DNA of 64,000 nucleotides from Acidimicrobiaceae bacterium (lineage in GTDB: Bacteria > Actinomycetota > Acidimicrobiia > Acidimicrobiales > RAAP-2): contig PMOE01000072.1 in the NCBI GenBank assembly GCA_003161575.1, positions 153,744 to 217,743 on the forward strand. Direction: 5' to 3'. Of this stretch, positions 32,226-40,955 are shown piece after piece. Numbering within the stretch: the first letter of the stretch is position 1; the number at the start of each line of letters is the position of its first letter. Below the pieces are notes generated by a model. The model was not told where the DNA came from. It worked only from the letters and a program-made list of their open reading frames with translations, and ran no database searches. The translations under genes were made by a program, and so were the position numbers.

Positions 32226-34228
32226 CAGGCCATCTCCCCGGCCAGTGGGGCGGGCAGCTCGTCGCCCCCGTCGGTGACCCCGGGTTCGGCTGGGGCCGCC
32301 CCACCTGGGCGCTCGAGCAGCCAGCTCACCGCGTCGGTCACCAGATCACCCAATCGGTGCATCACCTCGGCCAGGCCACCGGGCAGGTAGAGGATGAAGA
32401 CGATCAGCCCGAGGCCACTGGTCAGGAACTGGATGGTCGAGGTGGTCCCGAAGATGGCCGGCAACCCGACCAGGTAGATGGCACCCAGCACGGCCCCGGG
32501 GACCGAACCCAGGCCTCCGATGACGACCATCGAGATGATCAGTATCGAATAGGACGGATCGAAGGTGTCGGTGCTGAAGCGCTCGCTGGCAAAGGCGAGG
32601 CATACGCCGGCGTAGCCGGCCATGAAACCCGACAGCGCGAAGGCCAGCAGTTTGGTCCGCACCACCGGAATGCCCATGGCGGCCGCCCCGATCTCGTTGT
32701 CACGCACCGAGACCAGGCGTCGGGCGATCCCCCGATCGCGCCACACCCGGACCATCAACACCGACAGGACGAGAACGCCCAGGGAGAACCAGGCGAAGGA
32801 ACGCTCCGAGCCCAACGAGATCCCAAAAAGGGTGGGCCGCGAAATCAAGGTGGAGGCCGGACTGGGCAACCCGGTGCACACTTGCTTACCGACCAAGGGC
32901 ACCGTCCAGCAGGGCGTGGCCAGCACCGACACCTGCATCCACAGGGCGAAGGCCAATGTGGAGACAGCCAGATACAGACCGCGCACCCGCAGGGCGGGTA
33001 AGCCGACCAGCACGGCCACGACGGCGGTGACCGCGCCGGCGAATGGCATGAGCACGATGAGGGGCACGCTGGTGCCGAGATGGGCCGCCATCACCGCCCC
33101 GACGGCGACCAGGCCGAATTGACCGAGCGATACCTGACCGCCCCAGCCGGTCAGCACGGTCAGGGATAGGGCGATCACCCCGTAGATGCAGATCTGGGAG
33201 AGCAGGTACGAGTTGCCGGTGCTGAGCACAAAGGGAAGGAGGGCCGCCACGACCACGGTGAGCACCACCCCGGTCGTCCCGACCCGGGTCCGCAACGCGC
33301 TCGTGGCCCGACGCATCGAGGCCGAGCCCATGAGCCACGTCGACCGCTCCTCGCTGCGCGCCTCTTTTCGAAGGGCGGCGACCCGGATGAGGAGCACGGC
33401 CAACAAGAGCGCGAACATGATGCACTGGACCGATGCGGTCGACGAGATGTTCCACGTCAAGATCTCGTAGACCACGCCGACGGCGATGCCGGCGACGAAC
33501 GAGACGGTCAGATTCACCATGGCCCCGATCAATGCCGCGGTGAGGGCGAAGAGGAGGAGATCGGGGCTGAGCGGTTGGGTCAGCACGCTCGTCTGACCCG
33601 GTGATGCAAGAATCGCCGTGAAGGCCGAGAGGACGCCGGCCAGGGTCCAGGCCAGCGTCGAGGTGCGCCGTACCCAGACCCCCGAGAGCCGGGCCGAGTC
33701 GGCGTTCTCCGACATTGCCCGCATGGCCAACCCCCACGGCGAGAACCGGATGAAGACGGCGAGCGCCAGGGCCACGACGGGAGCGACGATCAAGGTGAGC
33801 ACCGCGCCGGGCCCGAAGATGAAGTTATCGATGGTGAACGAGAGGTGGATGGGTACCGGGAAGGGCGCCGAGAGGTGCTTGGGCAAGATGAACGGCAGGG
33901 CGGTGAACACGAAGAGCACCTGGGAGAGTCCGATGGTCGCCACCATCACCAGTACCCGGGGACGGTTGAACAGTCGGCGCAGCACCAGCTCGGAGAGGGC
34001 CCCCATGGCAGCGGCCAAGGTGATGGCGAGGACGAGGGAGAACCAGTAGTTGAAGCCGAAATCGACCGCGCATTTGACCAAGAAGACCGCGGCGACGACA
34101 CCGAGTTGTCCCTGGGCGAAGTTGAGCACCCGGTTGGTGCGGTACACGAGGACCAGGCCCATGGCCAAGAGGCCGTAGTTGAGGCCGATGATGGCCCCTT
34201 CGAGGACGATGAACCCGGGGATGGACAC
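32225..34228 (-). CDS. fused LivH-LivM permease
   Basis: 667 residues containing both Liv permease subunits in one chain. Residues 1-290 are LivH: '[31 protein letters not shown]' (split across about 11-41), '[15 protein letters not shown]' and the EAA-like '[14 protein letters not shown]'. Residues about 330-640 are LivM: '[23 protein letters not shown]', '[15 protein letters not shown]' and '[17 protein letters not shown]'. The linker (about 290-325) is charged and probably cytoplasmic. Separate livH and livM genes are the rule in proteobacteria. It starts 6 bp after the MFS-LivF gene and is coupled to livG. Confidence 0.92.
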   Translation of the reverse strand: MSIPGFIVLEGAIIGLNYGLLAMGLVLVYRTNRVLNFAQGQLGVVAAVFLVKCAVDFGFNYWFSLVLAITLAAAMGALSELVLRRLFNRPRVLVMVATIGLSQVLFVFTALPFILPKHLSAPFPVPIHLSFTIDNFIFGPGAVLTLIVAPVVALALAVFIRFSPWGLAMRAMSENADSARLSGVWVRRTSTLAWTLAGVLSAFTAILASPGQTSVLTQPLSPDLLLFALTAALIGAMVNLTVSFVAGIAVGVVYEILTWNISSTASVQCIMFALLLAVLLIRVAALRKEARSEERSTWLMGSASMRRATSALRTRVGTTGVVLTVVVAALLPFVLSTGNSYLLSQICIYGVIALSLTVLTGWGGQVSLGQFGLVAVGAVMAAHLGTSVPLIVLMPFAGAVTAVVAVLVGLPALRVRGLYLAVSTLAFALWMQVSVLATPCWTVPLVGKQVCTGLPSPASTLISRPTLFGISLGSERSFAWFSLGVLVLSVLMVRVWRDRGIARRLVSVRDNEIGAAAMGIPVVRTKLLAFALSGFMAGYAGVCLAFASERFSTDTFDPSYSILIISMVVIGGLGSVPGAVLGAIYLVGLPAIFGTTSTIQFLTSGLGLIVFILYLPGGLAEVMHRLGDLVTDAVSWLLERPGGAAPAEPGVTDGGDELPAPLAGEMA

Positions 34229-34234
34229 GCTCGT

Positions 34235-36463
34235 TCAATCCAGCCCGGTTCCGGCCTCGGCCAGGAACACCGGCCGCAAGAGATCGTCACGATCCAACAG
34301 CTCAGCCGTCGGGCCGTCGAAGCGGATCTCGCCCCGTTCGATGAAGAAGGCCCGCTCGGCGAGGTGCATGGCCCGGTTCACGCTCTGTTCGACCAAGACG
34401 ACAGTGGTGCCCTGGGCGTTGACCAGCCGGACGATCTCCATCAGCCGGTCCACCGTCTTGGGCGCAAGCCCCAGAGCGAGCTCGTCGATCATGAGCAGTT
34501 TGGGCCGGGTCATCATGACCCGAGCCAGAGCCAGCATCTGCTGCTCACCACCCGAGAGGGTCCCGGCCGGCTGATCCAACCGGCCGGCCAGCTCGGGAAA
34601 GGCACCGATGGCCTTGTCCATGGCCTCGGCGGCTCGCACCTTCTGGCGCCGGAACGAGTGCCCGCCAATACGCAGGTTGTCGCGCACGGTGAGGCCGGGG
34701 AAGGTCATCTTGCCTCCGACCAACAGGGCCACCTCCTGGCCGATTATCTGCTCGGGTTCGAGGTAGGTGCAGTTGACCCCGAAGATCCGGATCACCCCGC
34801 GGTGAGGATGTTCGAGGCCTGACACGGCGCGCAGCAACGTCGATTTGCCCGCCCCGTTGGTACCGAGCAGGGCCACCATCTCGCCCTGTTGCACCTCGAG
34901 GTTGACGTCGAAGAGGACCTGGTTGGTGCCGTAATAAAAGTCGAGATTGTGGATCTGGAGGGCCGGGATCTCCCCGCCGGCCTGGCGACGCTTCCCTTCG
35001 GCGTGGCGTTCGAGAACGTCTTCGATCACGAGCGTGATATCCCGACGCACATAACGCGAACCCATCAACAAGAAAATCCCGCCGGCCACACACACCGGCC
35101 CGATCAGGGTCAGGGCCACGACGATGCCGTGCAACTGCTGGGACGTGGAGGCACTCGGGCCGGCCACCGCGTCGGAGATCGCGCCCAACAGCACGCTTCC
35201 GGTGAAACCACCGAACACGAGTGAGTACACGCCGAACATGGCGAAACAAATGGTGCGCATTTCGGGGGGCGCGGTGGCGGCCAGGGTGAGGAAGATGCAG
35301 ATGGCGAGCGGTGCGACCGCCGCGTTGCCGAGCGTCTGCAGGGTCACGCACATCCAGAGTTTCGGTACGTAGAGCGACGTCACGAAGAGAATCCCATAGG
35401 CGCTAATACAGATCCCCGCTATGGCGAGCGGTCGTTGCGGGGCCCGGCGGAAGTAGCGGTCCCCCACGACGTAGGCGACGGGCAGTCCCACGAACGCCGC
35501 CAACCCGATCACGGCGTAGACCTCGCTGCGGCCGGCCACGTTCAGACCGAACTTGTCATGGAAGAACAGGCTGCCGAACAGTGGTGCCCCGGTACCGGCG
35601 AAGCCGAGGATGCCTACCGCGACGAGCTCATAGTAGAGCGATTTCACCCGCAAAAGCCTGGTCAGGGCGGAGCCGAGGAGGACCCGGGGAGCCTTTTCCT
35701 GCTGGGCCTGGAGGTCCATTCCCGAGGACTTGAGGATGTGACTCGCCTCGTTGGCCCCTTTGTCGGGCTCACGGATGGTGAACAAGAGGAACCCGAGCGG
35801 AATGCCCACCAGAGCGACCAAGAGTCCGTAGCGCCAGTTGTGGGCAACCGTGACCACATAACCGAAGATCAAGATGCCGACGGTCTGGGACAACGGGTCG
35901 CTCAGGTTGTGCCAGCTGAAGATCCGGCCCCTTCCCTCAGCGGGGTACGCGTCGGAGAGGTAGGAGTTGTGCACCGTGTTGTTGACACCGGTGCCGACTG
36001 ATGCTGCAAGGTAGAGGAAGGCGAATGCCCAGACGTTCGGGGAGAGGGCCATGAGCGACCCGAAGACCGAGAAGATGAGAAGGGCGACCGCGGCCACCAC
36101 CTTGCGGCTGCCCCGGTCGGCCAATACCGCCAGGGGCACGGCCCAGAGCAGTTGGGCGACCTGGGCCACGAAGGCTACCGCGGCGAGTCCGGTGTTGTGT
36201 ATGTGAAAGGAGTGTTCGAGGTTCGTGCCGATGATGGCGATCCCGTTGCCGAAGGTTCCCGGCACAATGGCCGCCGCGGTGAGCAACACCAGGGGGGCAT
36301 AGCCCGAGGTGCGCAGGATGCCCCGCAGCGAAGGGGCCTTTCCCTCGCCGGTTCCGGGCATCATGGCCACGTCTGCCACGACGTCCTTGTCGTGTTGTTT
36401 GGCCACGGCTTCTTGGAGGAGCTCGTCGGGGACAGCGAAATCGAAGAGCGCCTCTTCTGGCAT
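34235..36463 (-). CDS. chimeric MFS transporter-LivF ATPase
   Basis: 742 residues. An acidic soluble N-terminus (1-about 60, 'MPEEALFDFAVPDELL') precedes a complete 12-helix MFS domain (about 65-480) with 'LADRGSRKVVAA', the A-like loop motif between helices 2 and 3. A LivF ATPase occupies about 499-742: Walker A GTNGAGKST (534-542), signature LSGGE (636-640), Walker B LLMIDE (656-661) and LivF-typical 'VLVEQSVNRA'. The frame is uninterrupted across the junction, so it is one polypeptide. ATG 36463 follows AAGG at 8 nt and starts at the first conserved residues; 32 upstream residues are unsupported. The MFS part could be a permease, a scaffold or a regulator of the importer. Confidence 0.9.
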   Translation of the reverse strand: MPEEALFDFAVPDELLQEAVAKQHDKDVVADVAMMPGTGEGKAPSLRGILRTSGYAPLVLLTAAAIVPGTFGNGIAIIGTNLEHSFHIHNTGLAAVAFVAQVAQLLWAVPLAVLADRGSRKVVAAVALLIFSVFGSLMALSPNVWAFAFLYLAASVGTGVNNTVHNSYLSDAYPAEGRGRIFSWHNLSDPLSQTVGILIFGYVVTVAHNWRYGLLVALVGIPLGFLLFTIREPDKGANEASHILKSSGMDLQAQQEKAPRVLLGSALTRLLRVKSLYYELVAVGILGFAGTGAPLFGSLFFHDKFGLNVAGRSEVYAVIGLAAFVGLPVAYVVGDRYFRRAPQRPLAIAGICISAYGILFVTSLYVPKLWMCVTLQTLGNAAVAPLAICIFLTLAATAPPEMRTICFAMFGVYSLVFGGFTGSVLLGAISDAVAGPSASTSQQLHGIVVALTLIGPVCVAGGIFLLMGSRYVRRDITLVIEDVLERHAEGKRRQAGGEIPALQIHNLDFYYGTNQVLFDVNLEVQQGEMVALLGTNGAGKSTLLRAVSGLEHPHRGVIRIFGVNCTYLEPEQIIGQEVALLVGGKMTFPGLTVRDNLRIGGHSFRRQKVRAAEAMDKAIGAFPELAGRLDQPAGTLSGGEQQMLALARVMMTRPKLLMIDELALGLAPKTVDRLMEIVRLVNAQGTTVVLVEQSVNRAMHLAERAFFIERGEIRFDGPTAELLDRDDLLRPVFLAEAGTGLD

Positions 36464-36510
36464 CGGCGAGACCTTATCCCTGACACGGTCGTCAGGCTCA
36501 GGCGGAAGCC

Positions 36511-37773
36511 TCAGGGAGCGCGGACCACCGTGAAGGGCCCCAGGGGAAGTACGCAGCAACGGGCACCCGGTCCCGTTGCGCTGAGAGCGGCGGCGAGCGC
36601 GCCGTCAAGGTCTCGAGCCGGGTGGAGATGGGCCGAACGGATCGCCTCGTCGTCGAGACCGCCGGTGTGCAACCAGACCTGGCTGCGCGACAGCACCCGC
36701 CCCATCACCTGGACCTGCCAGCGGTCGAGCTGGGAGTCCCCGCCGGCCCGGGCCAGGTCGGCCGGGCCATGGGCTTCGGCCAGCAGCCGGGCGAAGGCGC
36801 CACCGTCGGGAAGTCCGTCGCCACAGGCCGCGGCCACCACGATGATCCCGGCGTCGGCCACCACCCGTTCGGCCGCGGCCATGCCCTTGACCGCCTGGTA
36901 GAGGTTGCGATCGAGTGGATGACCGCCGTTGGTGGTGAGCACCACCTCGAAGCGGCGGTCCACCTCTTTCACCGCCGTCTTTTCGACGAAGGCCCGGGCG
37001 CCCAGGTGGCCGTCGGGGAGGGGACCGCAGAAGACCGAAGTCAGGCGGCGGGTACTGTTGATGGTCACGTCGACCGAGAGGTCCGGGGGATCGAGGGCGA
37101 CCGCAGCGCGCACGAAGTCATGCACAGGGTTCCCCTCGGTGACCAGCCACGTCGCCGCCGGGTCGGCGATCCGGGTCGGGCTGTGCGCTTCGAGGATGGT
37201 GCCGGTGTCGGCCAATCCCGGACACACCCCCTTGGGGCCGCCGCTGAAACCGGCGAAGAAATGGGGCTCGACGAAACCGGTGACGATCCGGATGTCCGCG
37301 GATACATAGCGGGCGTCGAGGAGGATCGGCGTGCCGTCGACCCGGCCGACCATCACGTGGTGACCGTCGTCGGCCCGGTGTTGGTGGACCCGGTAGCGGG
37401 CCAGGATCTCTTCTCCGACCAGCTCGGCCATCTCAGCCGCCGTCCCCTGGCGATGGGTGCCGGTCGCGCACAACAGCTCGACCCGATCGGGCCCGGCCCC
37501 CAGCCGTTCGAGCTCGGCGAGGAGGGGTGGGAGCACGGTGCGATTCGGCATCGGCCGGGTCAGGTCGGGGAAGACGACAGCGACCTGTCCCCCGGCCCGG
37601 CGCTCGAGCAACTCGGCCAGGGTGGGCCCGCTGATTGGCGAACGAAGCGCCTCGAGCACCGCCTGGCCCTCGTCGTCGAGACCGTCAAGCTCGGTCGGTT
37701 CGACAACGACCGCGGTGTCGGGCACCTCGACGTCGAGCCCATCGCGCCCGTACGCCAAGTGGACCCGTCTCAT
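36511..37773 (-). CDS. LarA-family nickel-pincer racemase/epimerase
   Basis: 420 residues. LarA enzymes interconvert 2-hydroxyacid stereoisomers by hydride transfer to a covalently bound Ni-pincer nucleotide (NPN). All key residues of lactate racemase are present at nearly the same numbering: Asp70/Arg73 (PDLTRP), His107 (GTHRQ), His171 (PHFFAG), the cofactor-binding Lys181 (GGPKGVCPG) and His197 (EAHSP). ATG 37773 overlaps the kinase stop as ATGA. Neighbouring kinase, aldolase and 3-hydroxyacid dehydrogenase suggest a sugar-acid 2-epimerase rather than lactate racemase. NPN-synthesis genes (larB, larC, larE) are not in the window. Confidence 0.9.
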   Translation of the reverse strand: MRRVHLAYGRDGLDVEVPDTAVVVEPTELDGLDDEGQAVLEALRSPISGPTLAELLERRAGGQVAVVFPDLTRPMPNRTVLPPLLAELERLGAGPDRVELLCATGTHRQGTAAEMAELVGEEILARYRVHQHRADDGHHVMVGRVDGTPILLDARYVSADIRIVTGFVEPHFFAGFSGGPKGVCPGLADTGTILEAHSPTRIADPAATWLVTEGNPVHDFVRAAVALDPPDLSVDVTINSTRRLTSVFCGPLPDGHLGARAFVEKTAVKEVDRRFEVVLTTNGGHPLDRNLYQAVKGMAAAERVVADAGIIVVAAACGDGLPDGGAFARLLAEAHGPADLARAGGDSQLDRWQVQVMGRVLSRSQVWLHTGGLDDEAIRSAHLHPARDLDGALAAALSATGPGARCCVLPLGPFTVVRAP

Positions 37774-39236
37774 GGTGTCGCTGCGGTGAGGCCCACAACC
37801 GTGCCGGCCACCCGCTCGGCCAGGGGGGCGAGTTCGCGGTAGGCGGCGGCGGACAGCGGATCCGGCTCGATCTCGGCGTCGATCGGGTCGAACTGGTCCA
37901 AGGAGAGGTGCAGATCGCACGCCCGACTGGCCAAGAGCGCGGCCCCGGCCGACGCCGCCTCGCCCGAACGCCGCCGGGTGGCCGGCAGCCCGGTCACCGC
38001 GGTCAGGACCTCAACCCACAGCGGGATGCCGGTCCCGGCCCCGCCGAGTGTGAGCCCGAGCGCCGGGGCACCGTCGGGGCGCCCGGTGGTCACCATCTGG
38101 AGACACCGGGCCACCTCCCAGGCCACCGATTCGATCGTGGCCCGGGCCAGGTCCCCGATACCGTGGGCCGACGCGATGCCGACAAACCCGGCCCGGGCGT
38201 CGTCGCGCCACCACGGAGCCCGAGCACCGTCGAGCCAGGGCACGGCCACAACCCCGCGGGCGCCGGGCGGACTGGCAGCGGCCAGGGCCGCCAGCTCTTC
38301 GGGTTCGCGCCCAACAAGGTGTCCGAGCCACGCCAAGAAGGAGCCGGCGGCCGACAGGCCTCCTTCGAGCAACCAACCACCCTCGGCCCCCGAGGAGACG
38401 ACCGCACCCACTGGGGCGGGATCCGGGCGGGCCGGCAACGGGACCGACACGTTGGCCGTGGTCCCCCAACTGACCATGGGCCACTCGACTGCGGCACCGG
38501 CCCCGATCACCTCGCAGGGTCGGTCACCGGCTCCGATCACCACCGGAATCCCCGGGTGTAGCCCCAACTCGGCCGCCGGCACCGCCCGGAGCTGGCCGAC
38601 CACGCTGGCCGGGTCGACGACACGGGGCAGTCGCTCCGTCGCCGGTCCGGCCAACTCCGCGATCACCTTGCCGTCGAAGTCGTAGAGCCCCGTGCGCGAG
38701 GCGAGCGTCGAATCGGTTGCGATCTCGCCGGTCAGACGCCACACCACCAGATCGCGCGGGGAAAGCAGCCAGTCGCTCGCAGCAAGTCGCGCCGGCTCGT
38801 GCGCGGCCAACCAAGCCACCTTTGCGGCCACCGCGCCACCGTCGAGGGGGACGCCGGTCCGCCGACGCACCGCGTCGGCACCGCCGCAGGTCCGAGCCAA
38901 TTCGGCCGCCTCGGCAACGGCGCGTCGGTCCGACCACAAGAGTCCCTTGCCCAGGGGTTCCCCCGCCGAGGTGACCGGCACAAAGGTCTGGCGGGCCGCC
39001 GAACAACTGACCACCTCGACGGTCCCGAATTCCACGGGGGCGAGAGCCCGGGCCTCGGCGCAAGCCACCACCACGGCCGTCCACCAGCTGAAGGATTCCT
39101 GCTCGGCCCAACCGAGTTCGGGACGACTCGTCGCCAGTTCGGCCCGGGCCAGTGCCACCATCCCCTCGTCCCCCCATAGCGCGACCTTGGTGACGCTCGT
39201 GCCGAAGTCGACGGTCAGGATCACCCCTTGCACCAT
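37770..39236 (-). CDS. FGGY-family carbohydrate kinase
   Basis: 488 residues, xylulokinase/gluconokinase-like, using ATP to phosphorylate a sugar, sugar acid or polyol. The N-terminal ATP phosphate motif is 'VDFGTSVTKVAL' (9-20), 'WSDRRA' (101-106) is the sugar-binding loop, Asp238 in 'IGAGDRP' is the catalytic base, and 'LGLTLGGAGTG' is the C-terminal adenosine motif. ATG 39236 overlaps the aldolase stop by 16 nt; GTG 39224, overlapping as GTGA, is an equally plausible start. It sits between aldolase and LarA genes with overlaps on both sides, so the three are translated from one message. Confidence 0.88.
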   Translation of the reverse strand: MVQGVILTVDFGTSVTKVALWGDEGMVALARAELATSRPELGWAEQESFSWWTAVVVACAEARALAPVEFGTVEVVSCSAARQTFVPVTSAGEPLGKGLLWSDRRAVAEAAELARTCGGADAVRRRTGVPLDGGAVAAKVAWLAAHEPARLAASDWLLSPRDLVVWRLTGEIATDSTLASRTGLYDFDGKVIAELAGPATERLPRVVDPASVVGQLRAVPAAELGLHPGIPVVIGAGDRPCEVIGAGAAVEWPMVSWGTTANVSVPLPARPDPAPVGAVVSSGAEGGWLLEGGLSAAGSFLAWLGHLVGREPEELAALAAASPPGARGVVAVPWLDGARAPWWRDDARAGFVGIASAHGIGDLARATIESVAWEVARCLQMVTTGRPDGAPALGLTLGGAGTGIPLWVEVLTAVTGLPATRRRSGEAASAGAALLASRACDLHLSLDQFDPIDAEIEPDPLSAAAYRELAPLAERVAGTVVGLTAATP

Positions 39237-39982
39237 CGCCCGTGGACGATGTCGGCCACCCGCTTGGCCGTCTCCGCGGGGGATGGATCCTGGTAGATGG
39301 CGCGACCGATCGCCATGCCGGCGGCCCCTCCAGCCATGCAGTCGCGCACCTCAGCCAGCACCGGCTCCCCGTCACCTTCGCCCCGGGGTCCACCGAGAAA
39401 CAGGACAGGAACACCGACGCTCTGGACAACTCGCGCCACTGCGGCCACCCGCGCTGCGCCGGCCGGCACGGCGGGGACGGGAACTTTGAGGATCGGCGCA
39501 CCGAGATCGTGGGCCACCACCGCGGCCAGCACGATCGAGTCGGGATCACGAGCCATCGATGCGTTGCGCCACACCACCGACTCGACGAGTGCTTCGAGCC
39601 CGGCCCCTTTGGCCTCTTCTAACACCCGCCCAAGCAATTCAAGAGCGTCGGCAGTGACGGGATCGGAGAGATCGATCCGGGTCATGTGCTTGATCCCGGT
39701 GAACCCCTCGACCCCAGCGCGGTGGACTGAGGCCACCAACCGATCATCGAGCTCGAATGCCGAACCGGCCAATCCGGTGCGGTTGAGGGAGAGGTAGGTG
39801 GCATGGCGCGCTTCGATCGCCCCCGACGCGACGAGGTCACCGAGCGGCTGGGCCGACGCCAGCATCCCGTCGCAGTACGGCAGGGCGGCGCGAAGCGCCC
39901 CGACATAATCGGCGTAGCGCTCGATGGTTCTGACCCCGCGGGCGCGGTGATCCGCGGCAAGGATGAGGGACGGGACGTTCAC
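39221..39982 (-). CDS. class I (Schiff-base) aldolase of the LacD/DeoC-like family
   Basis: 253 residues with a TIM-barrel. 'SLILAADHRARGV' (5-17) resembles class I fructose-bisphosphate and tagatose-bisphosphate aldolases. Lys166 in 'ILKVPVP' is the Schiff-base position, and the phosphate site is made by 'FLGGPRG' (195-201) and 'GMAIGRAIYQ' (222-231). It would split a phosphorylated ketose or keto-acid into two three-carbon units. It overlaps the dehydrogenase gene by 4 nt (ATGA) upstream and the kinase gene downstream. The order kinase plus aldolase fits a phosphorylated intermediate. Confidence 0.82.
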   Translation of the reverse strand: MNVPSLILAADHRARGVRTIERYADYVGALRAALPYCDGMLASAQPLGDLVASGAIEARHATYLSLNRTGLAGSAFELDDRLVASVHRAGVEGFTGIKHMTRIDLSDPVTADALELLGRVLEEAKGAGLEALVESVVWRNASMARDPDSIVLAAVVAHDLGAPILKVPVPAVPAGAARVAAVARVVQSVGVPVLFLGGPRGEGDGEPVLAEVRDCMAGGAAGMAIGRAIYQDPSPAETAKRVADIVHGRWCKG

Positions 39983-40866
39983 CCGACGCCAGCCTGCCCT
40001 AGGACCACCTTGGCCACGGCCGAGAAGTCTTGGCGCCCGTAGCCGGCGGCGGACGCCGCTGCGAGCGCTTCGTGGGCGGTGGTCGTCGTGGCCAATGGCA
40101 CCCCCGCCTTGGCGGCGTAACTGAGGGCCAGGTCGAGATCCTTCACCATGAGGTCGGTCATGAACCCGGGCTTCCAGCCGTTCGACGCCGGGCTGTCGGG
40201 CACGACGCCGGGAACAGGGAGACGGGTGCGAACGGCTACGCAGTCACCCGTTGAATGCACAAGAACCTCCCAGAGCTTGGCCATGTCGACCCCGGACTTC
40301 ATTGCCAGGGCGGTCGCCTCGGCCGTGGCGGTCATCTGGGCCGCGTAGATCATGTTGTTACAGAGCTTCACAACCTGGCCCATGCCCGGGCCACCGACAT
40401 GGACGACGAGCTTGGCGAAAGGTTCCATCACCGGGGTGGCCGCCGCCACGGTCGTGTCGTCACCACCGATCATCACCGTCAAGATGCCCTTGTGGGCGCC
40501 GGCCGTGCCCCCAGACAGCGGCGCGTCGAGATAACCCGCGCCGCGGGCGCGGACGGTGTCGTGCAGGCCCCGTTCGACGTCGGGGTCGATGGTTGAACAA
40601 TCGACCACCAGCTTTCCCGCTCCAAGCTTGTCCAGCATGGCGGTGACCACCTCGGTGACCTCGGGAGAATTGGGCAGGCAGAGGAAGATGACTTCGGAGG
40701 CCTCGGCCACTGCGGCGGGCGAATCTCCCTTGATCGCCCCGAAGCCGACGGCTTCGTCAATCGGGCCGGGACTGCGCGAGGTCACGGTGAGATGGTGTCC
40801 GGCGTCAACGAGATGGCGGGTCATGGGTAGCCCCATGGCCCCGAGACCAATGAAGCCAATCTGCAT
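39979..40866 (-). CDS. 3-hydroxyisobutyrate dehydrogenase-family reductase
   Basis: 295 residues, beta-hydroxyacid dehydrogenase family. NAD(P)-binding GLGAMG (7-12), substrate motif 'DAPLSGGTAGA' (114-124) and catalytic Lys167 in 'GQVVKLCNN' are all present. Members oxidise 3-hydroxyisobutyrate, tartronate semialdehyde, or sugar acids such as threonate and erythronate (LtnD type). In this operon a sugar-acid or tartronate-semialdehyde substrate is more likely than valine degradation. The next gene overlaps by ATGA. It lies 89 bp behind GH4. Confidence 0.87.
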   Translation of the reverse strand: MQIGFIGLGAMGLPMTRHLVDAGHHLTVTSRSPGPIDEAVGFGAIKGDSPAAVAEASEVIFLCLPNSPEVTEVVTAMLDKLGAGKLVVDCSTIDPDVERGLHDTVRARGAGYLDAPLSGGTAGAHKGILTVMIGGDDTTVAAATPVMEPFAKLVVHVGGPGMGQVVKLCNNMIYAAQMTATAEATALAMKSGVDMAKLWEVLVHSTGDCVAVRTRLPVPGVVPDSPASNGWKPGFMTDLMVKDLDLALSYAAKAGVPLATTTTAHEALAAASAAGYGRQDFSAVAKVVLGQAGVG

Positions 40867-40955
40867 GGGTCCTCTTTCTCCGGTGAGCTGGGTGTCTTGG
40901 ACGGGCGGTTCTTTCGGGCGAGCGGGACCAGGCGGACAGGGTCAGGCGACCTGGG

